Positions 36,725 to 45,182 of a stretch of 64,000 bases of DNA are shown piece after piece (positions within the stretch are counted from its first letter, which is position 1; the number at the start of each line of letters is the position of its first letter). The translations under genes and the position numbers were made by a program. Below the pieces are notes generated by a model. That model was not told the origin of the DNA and did no database searches. It saw only the letters and a program-made list of their open reading frames with translations. The stretch is from contig JASLCG010000029.1 in NCBI GenBank assembly GCA_030151885.1, positions 6,405 through 70,404 of the forward strand. The letters are read 5' to 3'. The DNA comes from Bacteroides sp. (GTDB taxonomy: Bacteria > Bacteroidota > Bacteroidia > Bacteroidales > Bacteroidaceae).

Positions 36725-38419
36725 ATGATGACTAAAAAGTTGTATCTGCCATTTATTATGGCATTAGTTGTAGTGCTTTCTTCTTGCGGAAGTAAGATGG
36801 GAAGCCTTTCATCAGACTACTTTACAACAACTCCAGCTGTTCTTGAAGCAGTAGGTGGTAAAGTACCTGTGACTATTAACGGAAAATTCCCTGAAAAATA
36901 CTTTAACAAAAATGCAATTGTTGAGGTTACTCCTATCCTTAAATGGAAAGGTGGAGAAGCTAAAGGTAAAACTGCTGTATTCCAAGGTGAAAAAGTAGAA
37001 GGTAATAACCAAGCTATCTCTTACAAATTTGGTGGTAACTATACAATGAAAGCTGAATTTGATTATGTTCCAGAAATGGCTAATTCAGGCTTATACTTAG
37101 AGTTCACAGCTAAAAAAGGAAAGAAAAAATTAACTATTCCTGCTGTTAGAATAGCTGATGGTGTTATTTCAACTTCTCAGTTGATTAACAACACAGTTGC
37201 TTCTGCAAATGCTGCACTAGGTGAAGACGAGTTCCAAAGAATTATTAAAGAAGCTTATAAGGAAAACATTATGTTCCTTATTCAACAAGCTAACATCCGT
37301 TCAAGCGAGCTTAAAAAAGCTACTAACTTCAACACTGAAGCTAAAAACATCGCTTTATCAGAAAACAAAAGAATCGCTAATGTAGAAGTTTCTGCATACG
37401 CTTCTCCTGATGGTGGTATTAAGCTTAACGAAGGCTTAGCTAAAAACCGTGAAAAAAACACAGCAAATTTAGTAAACAGAAATCTTAAGAGAGCAAAACT
37501 AGATGCTCCAGTTGATGCTAAATATACAGCTCAAGACTGGGAAGGTTTTAAAGAATTAGTTTCTCAATCAAACATTCAAGATAAAGACCTTATCTTACGT
37601 GTTCTTTCTATGTACTCTAACCCAGAACAAAGAGAGCAAGAAATTAAAAACATCTCTTCTGTTTATTCTACTTTAGCTCAAGAAGTACTTCCTCAATTAA
37701 GACGTACTCGTTTGACTCTTAATTACGAAATTATCGGTAAATCTGATGAGGAAATTGCTGAGTTAGCGAAAAACAATGCTAAAGAACTTAATGTAGAAGA
37801 ATTACTTTACGCTGCTACTTTAACTAATAATGTTAATGAGCAAGCTACTATCTACACAAAAGCAACAGAATTATACCCAAGAGATTACCGTGGTTTTAAC
37901 AACTTAGGTAAACTAGCTTTCCAAGCTGGTAACTTAGCTAAGGCAGAATCTTACTTTAATAAAGCTTATTCTATTGAAGCTGCTCCAGAAGTAAGTGTAA
38001 ACCTTGGTCTTATCGCTCTAACTAAATCTAATAAAGATGCTGCTGCATCATATTTAGGTAAGGGTGCTGGTGCTAAAGATTTCAACGAAGCTATGGGTAA
38101 CTTATATGTAGCTGAAGGTGAGTATGACAAAGCTGTTCGTTCTTTCGGTGACGTTAACACAAACAGTGCTGCTCTAGCTCAAATCCTTGCAAAAGATTAC
38201 AACAAAGCTAAAAACACATTGAATAATGTTGAGAATGCTGATGCTTATACAGATTACTTAAAAGCTGTTTTAGGTGCTAGAACAAACAACACTTCAATGG
38301 TGGTTGATAACTTAACTAAAGCAATTGCTAAAGATCGTACATTAGCTAAGAAAGCTGCTACAGATTTAGAATTCTCTAAATACTTTACAGATGCTGCTTT
38401 CGCTAAAATTATTAAATAA
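36725..38419 (+). CDS. TPR-containing lipoprotein with OmpA-like segment
   Basis: A 564-residue lipoprotein. The start is set at ATG 36725 (36728 is also possible), because the lipobox LSSC then falls ~23 residues in and a consensus promoter lies just upstream; the longer frame from 36647 is rejected. After the Cys come a β-rich region to ~200 and a segment resembling an OmpA-type peptidoglycan-binding fold (IANVEVSAYASPDGG, then LNEGLAKNREKNTANLVNR). TPR-like helices follow at ~355-540 (LYPRDYRGFNNLGKLAFQAG, AESYFNKAYSIEAAPEVSVN). Codons favour those of abundant proteins (AAC, TTC, GAA), unlike the neighbours. It is probably an abundant cell-envelope structural protein; its exact role is unknown to me. 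Confidence 0.82.
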   Translation: MMTKKLYLPFIMALVVVLSSCGSKMGSLSSDYFTTTPAVLEAVGGKVPVTINGKFPEKYFNKNAIVEVTPILKWKGGEAKGKTAVFQGEKVEGNNQAISYKFGGNYTMKAEFDYVPEMANSGLYLEFTAKKGKKKLTIPAVRIADGVISTSQLINNTVASANAALGEDEFQRIIKEAYKENIMFLIQQANIRSSELKKATNFNTEAKNIALSENKRIANVEVSAYASPDGGIKLNEGLAKNREKNTANLVNRNLKRAKLDAPVDAKYTAQDWEGFKELVSQSNIQDKDLILRVLSMYSNPEQREQEIKNISSVYSTLAQEVLPQLRRTRLTLNYEIIGKSDEEIAELAKNNAKELNVEELLYAATLTNNVNEQATIYTKATELYPRDYRGFNNLGKLAFQAGNLAKAESYFNKAYSIEAAPEVSVNLGLIALTKSNKDAAASYLGKGAGAKDFNEAMGNLYVAEGEYDKAVRSFGDVNTNSAALAQILAKDYNKAKNTLNNVENADAYTDYLKAVLGARTNNTSMVVDNLTKAIAKDRTLAKKAATDLEFSKYFTDAAFAKIIK

Positions 38420-38444
38420 TTTAGAGAGCTAGCTTTAAAAATAG

Positions 38445-38477
38445 AAAGTGGGTAACTCATATTGAGTTACCCACTTT
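38445..38477 (+). terminator. Rho-independent terminator after the TPR lipoprotein gene
   Basis: A perfect 15-bp GC-containing stem (38445-38459 with 38463-38477) with a 3-nt loop and a run of T residues. Confidence 0.9.
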
Positions 38478-38525
38478 TTTTATGTCGATTCTTTATAATT
38501 ATAATGGTGTTATACTGATTATACA

Positions 38526-38598
38526 TTGCCGACTAACACAAGGTATGTCGGCAACTAACCTCAGGCACATTGCCGACATGCATAAGGCACATCGGCAA
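38526..38598. repeat. Array of four alternating 8-bp inverted repeats
   Basis: TTGCCGAC (38526), GTCGGCAA (38547), TTGCCGAC (38570) and ATCGGCAA (38591) alternate in orientation at 21, 23 and 21 bp steps. The spacers are related too (AAGGTATG, CAGGCACA, AAGGCACA), giving imperfect ~22-bp direct repeats. It is a GC-rich island in an AT-rich gap between a terminator and tRNA-Arg. No reading frame covers it. Confidence 0.8.
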
Positions 38599-38665
38599 TA
38601 AGAGAAGTTGTTGTCGTTATGACTTTTTTATAAGTGTAATATCTGCTACTAATTGATACTCTCTA

Positions 38666-38697
38666 CTTGGTGAAATATGATTAAAAGTGTATATTTG
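38666..38697 (+). promoter_or_regulatory. Promoter of tRNA-Arg
   Basis: CTTG (38666-38669), 20 bp, then TATATTTG (38690-38697). The predicted start is about 10 bp before the tRNA. Confidence 0.65.
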
Positions 38698-38713
38698 TAG
38701 CCCATAATCATAT

Positions 38714-38785
38714 GGTCTCGTAGTTCAACGGATAGAATAGAAGTTTCCTAAACTTTAGATCCGGGTTCGATTCCCGGCGAGACTA
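38714..38785 (+). tRNA. tRNA-Arg (anticodon CCU)
   Basis: The cloverleaf folds by eye. The acceptor GGTCTCG pairs with CGAGACT, with a G-U first pair. The D arm is GTTC/GAAT. The anticodon stem GAAGT/ACTTT carries the loop TTCCTAA, giving anticodon CCT (reads AGG). The T arm is CCGGG/CCCGG around TTCGATT, and the discriminator is A. CCA is not encoded. Its own promoter lies just upstream, and the gene stands alone. Confidence 0.93.
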
Positions 38786-39038
38786 CTTTGAATGATTTCT
38801 TTTTTAGATCTCCCTCTATGTTGTTTGAACTCCTCCCACCCTTGATTACTGTTTTATGTTGATTCAGAGTTTATAAAGATACATTTGGTACTATCCTTTT
38901 CAACTAATTTCCCTTATTAGACTTTGTGTATATATTTGTTTTCGCTATTTGGCTCTCAGTAATACGGGTTTGTAGTAAGAAAGGCTACTATAGCATATAC
39001 ACATAGAGTAATTTGTGATTCAAAATGAGAACATATAA
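38786..39038. other. Intergenic stretch after tRNA-Arg with no gene
   Basis: About 250 bases between the tRNA and the MFS gene's terminator. I find no reading frame of gene-like length, no direct repeat of the tRNA 3' end that would mark an attachment site, and no convincing terminator for the tRNA. Confidence 0.6.
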
Positions 39039-39072
39039 AAAAGTCCTAAGTGTAATCTACCCTAGGACTTTT
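39039..39072 (-). terminator. Terminator for the MFS transporter gene
   Basis: A 10-bp stem (39039-39048 with 39063-39072) with a 14-nt loop. Read on the minus strand it is followed by a T run, 26 bp past the MFS gene stop. Confidence 0.75.
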
Positions 39073-39097
39073 GATAACTTGCTAGTTAATATGTCAA

Positions 39098-40303
39098 TTA
39101 ATTATCTTCTATATATATCGGTTTAGAAGCTTTACGACCAGAAATAGTCATAATAACTATCATAATTAATAGAAAACAAAATGAAGCTTTCCAAGAGCTA
39201 TCCCAATCGTATAGTACACCGAAAATAGGTGGCCCAAAGGCTGCTATTAAATATCCTACAGATTGTGCTTTACCTGAAATTTTAATGGTTCCATCCATAG
39301 TCCTACTTTTTAGTGAGAAGAAAAGAATAGATAGGCTAAAAGCTAATCCACTTGCCATACCAATTACTATTGCGGTTAAATAAATGAAGTCTGCTTTTAA
39401 TACTGTTAACATCGAAATACCTAAGAACATTAATATGCCGACCATATAAATCATAACTTTTTGATCTTTCATTTTTGTAGCAATAATAGGGCTAACAAAC
39501 ATAACAGGTAACATAGCTAACTGAATAACAGATAAAACAATACCTGTTTCAGACTCTTTCATGCCATAATCTATCAGTACTACGGGTAAAAGTGCTACGA
39601 GGCAATAATAAACTAGTGATTGTATCCCCATAAAAATACTAATACTCCAAGCTTGCTTAGACTTAAATACATTAAAGCTATTTGCACCAGTTGTTTTACT
39701 TTGTGTCTTTTGTGTTGCAGATGGTTTATTCCTATTAATAATGGTTTCAATACTAATTGCTACTAGTGCAACAAGACCCCAAGCAGTCCAAATTCCTAGT
39801 GATCCTTTCCAACCCATGTTTGTCCATTGCCCTATTGCAATACTTAATCCAGCAGCAGCTGCTGCAATTAAATTCATGGCTACAGAGAATACTCCTGTCA
39901 TAACCCCTACTTTATTAGGGAAAATCTTTTTAATGTATGCTGGTGTTAAAACATTACCAATGCATATACCTAAACCTATCAAGAAAGAGCCTAGAAATAG
40001 CATTGAAGTGCTTCCACTGACACGCAGATAAAGGCCAACAATTAGGAATAGTAGTGAATAAATTAAACTGTAGTTGATGTTTGTTTTGACAGCAAACTTA
40101 CTTATTAGAACAGAACAGCTCGCAAAAACAATTAAAGGAATTGATGTTAAGAGGCTACCCTCTAGTGTACTAAGATTAAATATTGCTATCATTTCGTTTA
40201 AAACTGGACTGACAGCTGTCATTGGGGCTCTGAGTCCTCCTGCTATTAGAATAACAACTAATACACTAAGGAGTGTTAAGCCTATTTTGTTTTTTTTACT
40301 CAT
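39098..40303 (-). CDS. MFS transporter of the CynX/NimT type
   Basis: A 401-residue inner-membrane protein with about twelve hydrophobic segments. Features typical of the CynX/NimT (cyanate/2-nitroimidazole) branch: GGLRAPMTAVSPVLNEM in the first segment, LLTSIPLIVFASCSVLISKF, FLIGLGICIGNVLTPAYIKK and GKAQSVGYLIAAFGPPIFGV. The substrate cannot be named from sequence. It is divergent from an AraC-family regulator with a 102-bp shared promoter region, so it is probably under that regulator's control. Its terminator follows immediately. Confidence 0.88.
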   Translation of the reverse strand: MSKKNKIGLTLLSVLVVILIAGGLRAPMTAVSPVLNEMIAIFNLSTLEGSLLTSIPLIVFASCSVLISKFAVKTNINYSLIYSLLFLIVGLYLRVSGSTSMLFLGSFLIGLGICIGNVLTPAYIKKIFPNKVGVMTGVFSVAMNLIAAAAAGLSIAIGQWTNMGWKGSLGIWTAWGLVALVAISIETIINRNKPSATQKTQSKTTGANSFNVFKSKQAWSISIFMGIQSLVYYCLVALLPVVLIDYGMKESETGIVLSVIQLAMLPVMFVSPIIATKMKDQKVMIYMVGILMFLGISMLTVLKADFIYLTAIVIGMASGLAFSLSILFFSLKSRTMDGTIKISGKAQSVGYLIAAFGPPIFGVLYDWDSSWKASFCFLLIMIVIMTISGRKASKPIYIEDN

Positions 40304-40341
40304 AATAAAATCTATTGAATTCTGTAATTATTACTAGAATA

Positions 40342-40349
40342 CAAAGGTA
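40342..40349 (-). promoter_or_regulatory. Candidate -7 element of the MFS gene
   Basis: CAAAGGTA on the plus strand reads TACCTTTG on the minus strand, 39 bp upstream of the MFS start. Confidence 0.45.
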
Positions 40350-40365
40350 ATACTGTCGCTTTTAT

Positions 40366-40373
40366 TAGATTTG
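40366..40373 (+). promoter_or_regulatory. Candidate -7 element of the AraC regulator gene
   Basis: TAGATTTG matches TAnnTTTG and lies 33 bp before the AraC start, back to back with the MFS element. Confidence 0.45.
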
Positions 40374-40405
40374 CCATTAATTACATCTAAAACGACAATA
40401 TATAC

Positions 40406-41185
40406 ATGGAGCAATTGATAGATAATGGAGCAAAATGCCATTTTGTTGATAACATTTCGACAGATGCTTATGTTTGGTTTGAAAATAACTGGCAGCATGA
40501 GAAATACTCTCATGTACATAGTTTTTATCAACTAACATATGTTGAAGAAGGATATCAGTATTTTCACATAGATCAAAAAGTCTATTTTGTACCACAGAAT
40601 CACGTTATTTTGATTCCATCAAACACGTTGCATCGGACTACTTCAGATGCTAAAACTGTTATTTTAAAAGTTTTATTATTTAAGTCTGCTCCTGAAAAAG
40701 ATTTTTATAGAGATGTTCAAGTATTCTCGGCTCCTTCTGTATTAAGTGAAATGTTAGCTTATGCTTCAAAATGGAATAAATTAGATGAATCTAATGAAGA
40801 GCAATCAGTATTTTTAAAAGCTGTATTAATTAGTTTACCTCATTTTTACCAAGAAAACAGCTCTTTAGAAATTCCAATTCCTAAAGATCAGCGTTTAACT
40901 CCTGTATGTCACTTCATAAATCAAAACTATAAATATAACTTATCTACAGACGAACTTGCGAATATTGCTAGAATGTCTATTCGTACTTTACAACGTACTT
41001 TTAAAAGAGAAACAGGGGTAACGTTAAAAAAATATGTACAGTTAATTCGTATTTTAAAAAGTATAGAATTAATAGATACTAATCAATATACTTTTACAGA
41101 AGTTGCCTATAAAGTAGGTTATAAAAGTTTATCAGCTTTTACGAACTCTTACTTTACTATAATGAAGAGGCATCCTGTTAAGTAA
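40406..41185 (+). CDS. AraC family transcriptional regulator
   Basis: A 259-residue regulator. The N-terminal cupin-like ligand domain covers ~1-140 (HSFYQLTYVEEGYQYFHIDQ, HVILIPSNTLHRT). The C-terminal pair of helix-turn-helix motifs covers ~170-259 (LSTDELANIARMSIRTLQRT followed by FKRETG, then YTFTEVAYKVGYKSLSAFTN). The ligand is unknown. The gene starts back to back with the MFS transporter at 40303, the usual layout for a local activator, and probably also controls itself. Confidence 0.92.
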   Translation: MEQLIDNGAKCHFVDNISTDAYVWFENNWQHEKYSHVHSFYQLTYVEEGYQYFHIDQKVYFVPQNHVILIPSNTLHRTTSDAKTVILKVLLFKSAPEKDFYRDVQVFSAPSVLSEMLAYASKWNKLDESNEEQSVFLKAVLISLPHFYQENSSLEIPIPKDQRLTPVCHFINQNYKYNLSTDELANIARMSIRTLQRTFKRETGVTLKKYVQLIRILKSIELIDTNQYTFTEVAYKVGYKSLSAFTNSYFTIMKRHPVK

Positions 41186-41205
41186 AGCTTACCCCCCCTC
41201 CCTAT

Positions 41206-41224
41206 CCTATTATAGTTTAATAGG
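41206..41224 (+). terminator. Weak stem-loop after the AraC gene
   Basis: A short 7-bp stem (CCTATTA with TAATAGG) followed by TTATTG, 20 bp past the AraC stop. It is weak compared with other terminators here. Confidence 0.35.
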
Positions 41225-41343
41225 TTATTGTAATATTTTGGTCTGTTTAACTGTTGTGATTAGATTTTTATACCTTCAAATGCCTCAACCTATATATGAA
41301 AGTATTCTTTATAACATATATAGGGCATTTATAGTCTAAAGAC

Positions 41344-41375
41344 TTTGTTTTATGACTTATTGTTTATGATATTTG
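41344..41375 (+). promoter_or_regulatory. Promoter of korAB
   Basis: TTTG (41344-41347), 20 bp, then GATATTTG (41368-41375), a one-base departure from TAnnTTTG. It gives a ~50-nt leader before korA. Confidence 0.6.
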
Positions 41376-41431
41376 TTATAATGCTTTTTAGGCATATACT
41401 CGTAATAACCTTAAATTAAAACAAAGATATT

Positions 41432-43285
41432 ATGGCAAATGACAAAATGATTAAGGATGTCGATGGTATAGTCATTCGTTTTGCGGGTGACTCTGGAGAT
41501 GGTATGCAGCTAGCTGGTACTATTTTTTCTAACATATCGGCCTTTCTAGGTAACGATATAGCTACATTCCCCGACTATCCTGCCGAAATTCGTGCCCCAC
41601 AAGGAACTCTTGGTGGAGTTTCTGGATTTCAAGTGCATGTAGGTGCTAATAAAATATATACCAGTGGAGATTTATGCGATGTCTTAATTGCGATGAATCC
41701 TGCAGCGTTGAAAAAGAATGTAGCTCATTTATCTCGCCATGCAGCAATTATTATTGACTCAGATAGCTTTACTGACAAGGATTTAGAGAAGGCATTGTTT
41801 AAAACAAAAGACCCTTTTAAAGAGCTAGGTCTATCGAATGAAGTAGTTGAGGCTCCAATATCTTCAATGTGTCAAACATCATTAAAAGATTTTGGGTTTG
41901 ATAATAAAACGATTTTGAGAAGTAAAAACATGATGGCCTTAGGCTTAGCATGTTGGTTGTTTAATAGACCCTTAGAGCAGGCAGAGGAGTATATAAAAGA
42001 CAAGTTTGGTAAAAAACCTGAAATCTGTAAAGCTAATATCCGTGTCTTGAACGATGGTTATAATTATGGACACAATATTCATGCTTCTGTATCAACTTAT
42101 CGTATTGAGCCTAAGATGAAGCAAGAAAAAGGGCACTATATGGATATTAATGGAAATCTTGCTACGGCTTATGGCTTAGTTGCAGGTGCAGAGCAAGCAA
42201 ACTTGCAGCTTTTCTTAGGATCTTACCCCATAACCCCTGCTACAGATATTTTACATGAACTAGCTAAGCTTAAAGAGTTAGGTGTTATCACAGTGCAATG
42301 TGAAGATGAAATAGCTGGTTGTGCTAGTGCTGTAGGTGCTTCTTTTGCTGGTAATGTAGGTGTAACAACTACATCTGGACCAGGTGTTTGTTTAAAGAGT
42401 GAGGCTATGAACCTGGCTGTAATGGCAGAGTTACCTTTAGTTGTTGTTGATGTGCAAAGAGGTGGCCCTTCTACAGGGATGCCTACTAAATCGGAGCAAA
42501 CTGATTTGCTACAGGCTATGTATGGACGTAATGGGGAGAGTCCTATGGTTGTTGTTGCAGCCTCTTCTACTGTAGATTGCTTTGATGCAGCGTATTGGGC
42601 AGTGAAAGTAGCTCTAGAGCATATGACTCCTGTTGTTTTATTGACAGATGCTTTTGTAGCAAATGGATCTGCAGCTTGGAGAATTCCTAATCTGAAAGAA
42701 TACCCAACAATTAAACCTCACACTGTAACTCCAGATATGGTTGGAAAATGGGCTCCATATCTGCGTGAAGAAACAAACAAAGTTAGATATTGGGCATATC
42801 CTGGCATGGAGGGTTTTGAGCATCGCTTAGGTGGTTTGGAAAAAGATTCTGTGACTGGTGCAATAAGTAGTGACCCAAAGAATCATCAGTTAATGGTGAA
42901 TTTAAGGCAAGAAAAAGTAGACTACATAGCAAACTGTATTCCAGAGTTAGAGCTTGAGGGAGATAAAGATGCAGAGTGTTTACTTGTTGGTTGGGGAAGT
43001 ACATATGGACATATTTACTCTGCAGCAGAGGAGATGAGAAAACAAGGTAATAAAGTTGCTCAAGCCCACTTTAAATTTATTAATCCATTCCCTAAAAATA
43101 CAGAAGAAATACTTCGCAAGTATAAAAAGGTAATTGTTATTGAGCAAAACAGCGGACAGTTAGCTCTCTTATTAAGAGGTAAGTTTAATGGGTTAAAGGT
43201 AGACCAATACAATGAAATAGAAGGTCAGCCATTTAAGGTAAACGAATTGGTGGAAGAATTAACTAAAATAATGGAGGAGAAATAA
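41432..43285 (+). CDS. korA: 2-oxoacid:ferredoxin oxidoreductase subunit alpha (gamma-alpha fusion)
   Basis: A 617-residue subunit in which the γ domain (~10-190, FAGDSGDGMQLAGTIFSNIS) is fused to the α domain (~210-617, LFLGSYPITPATDILHEL, then TTSGPGVCLKSEAMNLAVMA). With KorB it decarboxylates 2-oxoglutarate (or a related 2-oxoacid) to acyl-CoA and reduces ferredoxin, or works in reverse as a carboxylase. The YPITP motif contacts thiamine diphosphate. The layout matches 2-oxoglutarate synthase (KorA) more than branched-chain enzymes, but substrate choice is inferred. korB follows 1 bp downstream. Subunits with 4Fe-4S ferredoxin domains are not present nearby. Confidence 0.9.
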   Translation: MANDKMIKDVDGIVIRFAGDSGDGMQLAGTIFSNISAFLGNDIATFPDYPAEIRAPQGTLGGVSGFQVHVGANKIYTSGDLCDVLIAMNPAALKKNVAHLSRHAAIIIDSDSFTDKDLEKALFKTKDPFKELGLSNEVVEAPISSMCQTSLKDFGFDNKTILRSKNMMALGLACWLFNRPLEQAEEYIKDKFGKKPEICKANIRVLNDGYNYGHNIHASVSTYRIEPKMKQEKGHYMDINGNLATAYGLVAGAEQANLQLFLGSYPITPATDILHELAKLKELGVITVQCEDEIAGCASAVGASFAGNVGVTTTSGPGVCLKSEAMNLAVMAELPLVVVDVQRGGPSTGMPTKSEQTDLLQAMYGRNGESPMVVVAASSTVDCFDAAYWAVKVALEHMTPVVLLTDAFVANGSAAWRIPNLKEYPTIKPHTVTPDMVGKWAPYLREETNKVRYWAYPGMEGFEHRLGGLEKDSVTGAISSDPKNHQLMVNLRQEKVDYIANCIPELELEGDKDAECLLVGWGSTYGHIYSAAEEMRKQGNKVAQAHFKFINPFPKNTEEILRKYKKVIVIEQNSGQLALLLRGKFNGLKVDQYNEIEGQPFKVNELVEELTKIMEEK

Positions 43286-43286
43286 C

Positions 43287-44300
43287 ATGACAAATCTAGT
43301 ATATAAAGCTGCAGATTTTAAGAACCCACAAAAAGTACGTTGGTGTCCTGGATGTGGAGATTATGCATTGTTGAACTCTTTACATAAAGCTATGGCAGAG
43401 TTGGGAGTTCCCCCACATAAAACAGCTGTAATTTCTGGTATTGGTTGTTCTTCTAGACTTCCTTACTATATGGGTACTTACGGTTTCCATACTATACATG
43501 GGCGTGCAGCAGCAATTGCTACAGGAGTAAAAGTGGCTAATCCTGATTTATCTGTATGGCAAATCTCTGGCGATGGTGATGCTTTAGCTATTGGTGGAAA
43601 CCATTTTATACATGCCATTCGTCGTAATGTTAATATCAATATCGTTTTATTAAATAATAGAATATACGGGTTAACAAAAGGGCAGTACTCTCCTACTTCT
43701 CCTAGAGGATTTGTTTCAAAATCTTCTCCATATGGAACGATTGAAGACCCATTTAGACCAGCAGAGTTGGTTTTTGGTGCAAGAGGGCGTTTCTTTGCTA
43801 GATGTGTTGACGTAGATGGACCTACATCTGTAGATGTGTTATTGAAAGCAGCAAAACACAAAGGAGCATCTGTGGTAGAGGTACTACAGAACTGTGTAAT
43901 ATTTAATAATGGCTCTCAATCTTTTGTTGCTACTAAAGATAATAGAGCTAAAAATGCAATCTTTTTAGAGCATGGAAAACCAATGCTATATGGTCCTGAA
44001 AACGAGTATGGGCTAGTTCAAGATGGCTTTAGTATTAAGTCTGTAAAACTTGGAGAAAACGGTTATACTATAGATGATGTGCTTATACATGATGCACATT
44101 GCATTGATAAAACGCTTCAAATGAAATTAGCTTATATGGATGGTACAGATCTGCCTGTAGCTTTTGGTGTAATCAGAGATATAACAGCACCATGTTATGA
44201 CGACTGTATTTATGAGCAAATTGAGGCTGTTAAAGCTAAAAAGAAATCAAGAACAATAACTGATGTAATGTTAAGTAATAATACTTGGGAAGTAAAATAA
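43287..44300 (+). CDS. korB: 2-oxoacid:ferredoxin oxidoreductase subunit beta
   Basis: A 337-residue thiamine diphosphate-binding subunit. RWCPGCGDYALLNSLHKAM opens it with Cys residues for the Fe-S cluster. SGIGCSSRLPYYMGTYGFH follows, then the ThDP/Mg motif SGDGDALAIGGNHFIHAIRR and LLNNRIYGLTKGQYSPTS. It pairs with KorA to use ferredoxin as electron partner, feeding the reductive branch of central metabolism in anaerobes. It starts 1 bp after korA and ends at a strong palindromic terminator. Confidence 0.93.
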   Translation: MTNLVYKAADFKNPQKVRWCPGCGDYALLNSLHKAMAELGVPPHKTAVISGIGCSSRLPYYMGTYGFHTIHGRAAAIATGVKVANPDLSVWQISGDGDALAIGGNHFIHAIRRNVNINIVLLNNRIYGLTKGQYSPTSPRGFVSKSSPYGTIEDPFRPAELVFGARGRFFARCVDVDGPTSVDVLLKAAKHKGASVVEVLQNCVIFNNGSQSFVATKDNRAKNAIFLEHGKPMLYGPENEYGLVQDGFSIKSVKLGENGYTIDDVLIHDAHCIDKTLQMKLAYMDGTDLPVAFGVIRDITAPCYDDCIYEQIEAVKAKKKSRTITDVMLSNNTWEVK

Positions 44301-44318
44301 CAGTAATTTGAACTATAA

Positions 44319-44360
44319 TAAATGAGGGGTAGTTAGCTATAGCTAACTACCCCTCATTTA
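44319..44360. terminator. Bidirectional terminator between korB and comF
   Basis: A 20-bp perfect palindromic stem (44319-44338 with 44341-44360) with almost no loop, between convergent genes. Confidence 0.88.
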
Positions 44361-44366
44361 TTATGG

Positions 44367-45056
44367 TTATTTACTAGCGCAAATAGACATAATAGATATT
44401 TTAATACCAGGAGTATCAAGCAGTTCCTCTGCACAAGCCATAATAGTAGCACCTGTAGTAATAACATCATCTACTAACAATATGTGTTTATTTATGAATT
44501 TACTATGATCGGTAACCTTGAAGCTTTTAAGAGGGTTAAGATGCCGCTCATATCCACTTTTACTGGTTTGTGACTGTGTTGCAGTCTCTTTAATAATTGA
44601 TGTTGTATCGATTGGAATATTAGTTGCTAAGTTAATTCCTACGGCTATTTGTTCTGCCTGATTATAACCTCTCTGTTTTAGTCTGTCCTTATGCACAGGT
44701 ATTGGAACGATAAAATCTATATCATTAAAAAAGAGACTCTTCAACTCTTGATTTGCCAACATTTCTCCTAAATATTGTGCTAATAAGGGCTGATTCTCAT
44801 ATTTTATAGCATGTATTAGGTGTGCATAGTCGGAACCTTTATTATAATACCAAAGTGTAGAGCTTCTTTGGATAGGAATAATACCCCAAAATAGGGTTTC
44901 TATGTGGTGTTGCATTTCGGCTCTAATGATAGGAGCTTTACAAAGGCAAGCTGTACAAATGTACTTTTCTTGATTTAGTAGAGCTTCTTTACACACAAAG
45001 CATAATGGTGGATAGAAAAAGTGGATAAGCGATGCGAAATACTTTTTTAATTTCAT
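44367..45056 (-). CDS. comF: ComF family phosphoribosyltransferase-like protein
   Basis: A 229-residue cytoplasmic protein. The N-terminal zinc-finger-like part has CFVCKEAL and CTACLCKAP. The PRTase domain follows, with VPIPVHKDRLKQRGYNQAEQ and the PRPP loop ILLVDDVITTGATIMACAEE. ComF family members take part in natural DNA uptake in transformable species, acting on the inner side of the membrane, but many carriers are not known to be transformable. It is transcribed alone, convergent with korB and divergent from the Nudix gene. Confidence 0.92.
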   Translation of the reverse strand: MKLKKYFASLIHFFYPPLCFVCKEALLNQEKYICTACLCKAPIIRAEMQHHIETLFWGIIPIQRSSTLWYYNKGSDYAHLIHAIKYENQPLLAQYLGEMLANQELKSLFFNDIDFIVPIPVHKDRLKQRGYNQAEQIAVGINLATNIPIDTTSIIKETATQSQTSKSGYERHLNPLKSFKVTDHSKFINKHILLVDDVITTGATIMACAEELLDTPGIKISIMSICASK

Positions 45057-45154
45057 AGTTGTTTTGTAGGTTTTAAAGTCAAGGTGGTAGGATATTATAT
45101 TATATCATTAATTTATATTATTATACGAATGTAAAGCTTTATGGTATAATTTAC

Positions 45155-45162
45155 TATTTTTG
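45155..45162 (+). promoter_or_regulatory. Candidate -7 element of the Nudix gene
   Basis: TATTTTTG matches TAnnTTTG and lies 20 bp before the Nudix start. Confidence 0.4.
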
Positions 45163-45182
45163 TTTATCACAAATATATTGAT

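Noticed and set aside
38526..38598. CRISPR array
   Set aside because: Units are only 8 bp conserved, alternate in orientation and lack unique ~30-bp spacers; no cas gene is in the window.
38714..39097. Integrated element at tRNA-Arg(CCU), a common integration target
   Set aside because: No repeat of the tRNA 3' end and no integrase, relaxase or phage genes follow it.
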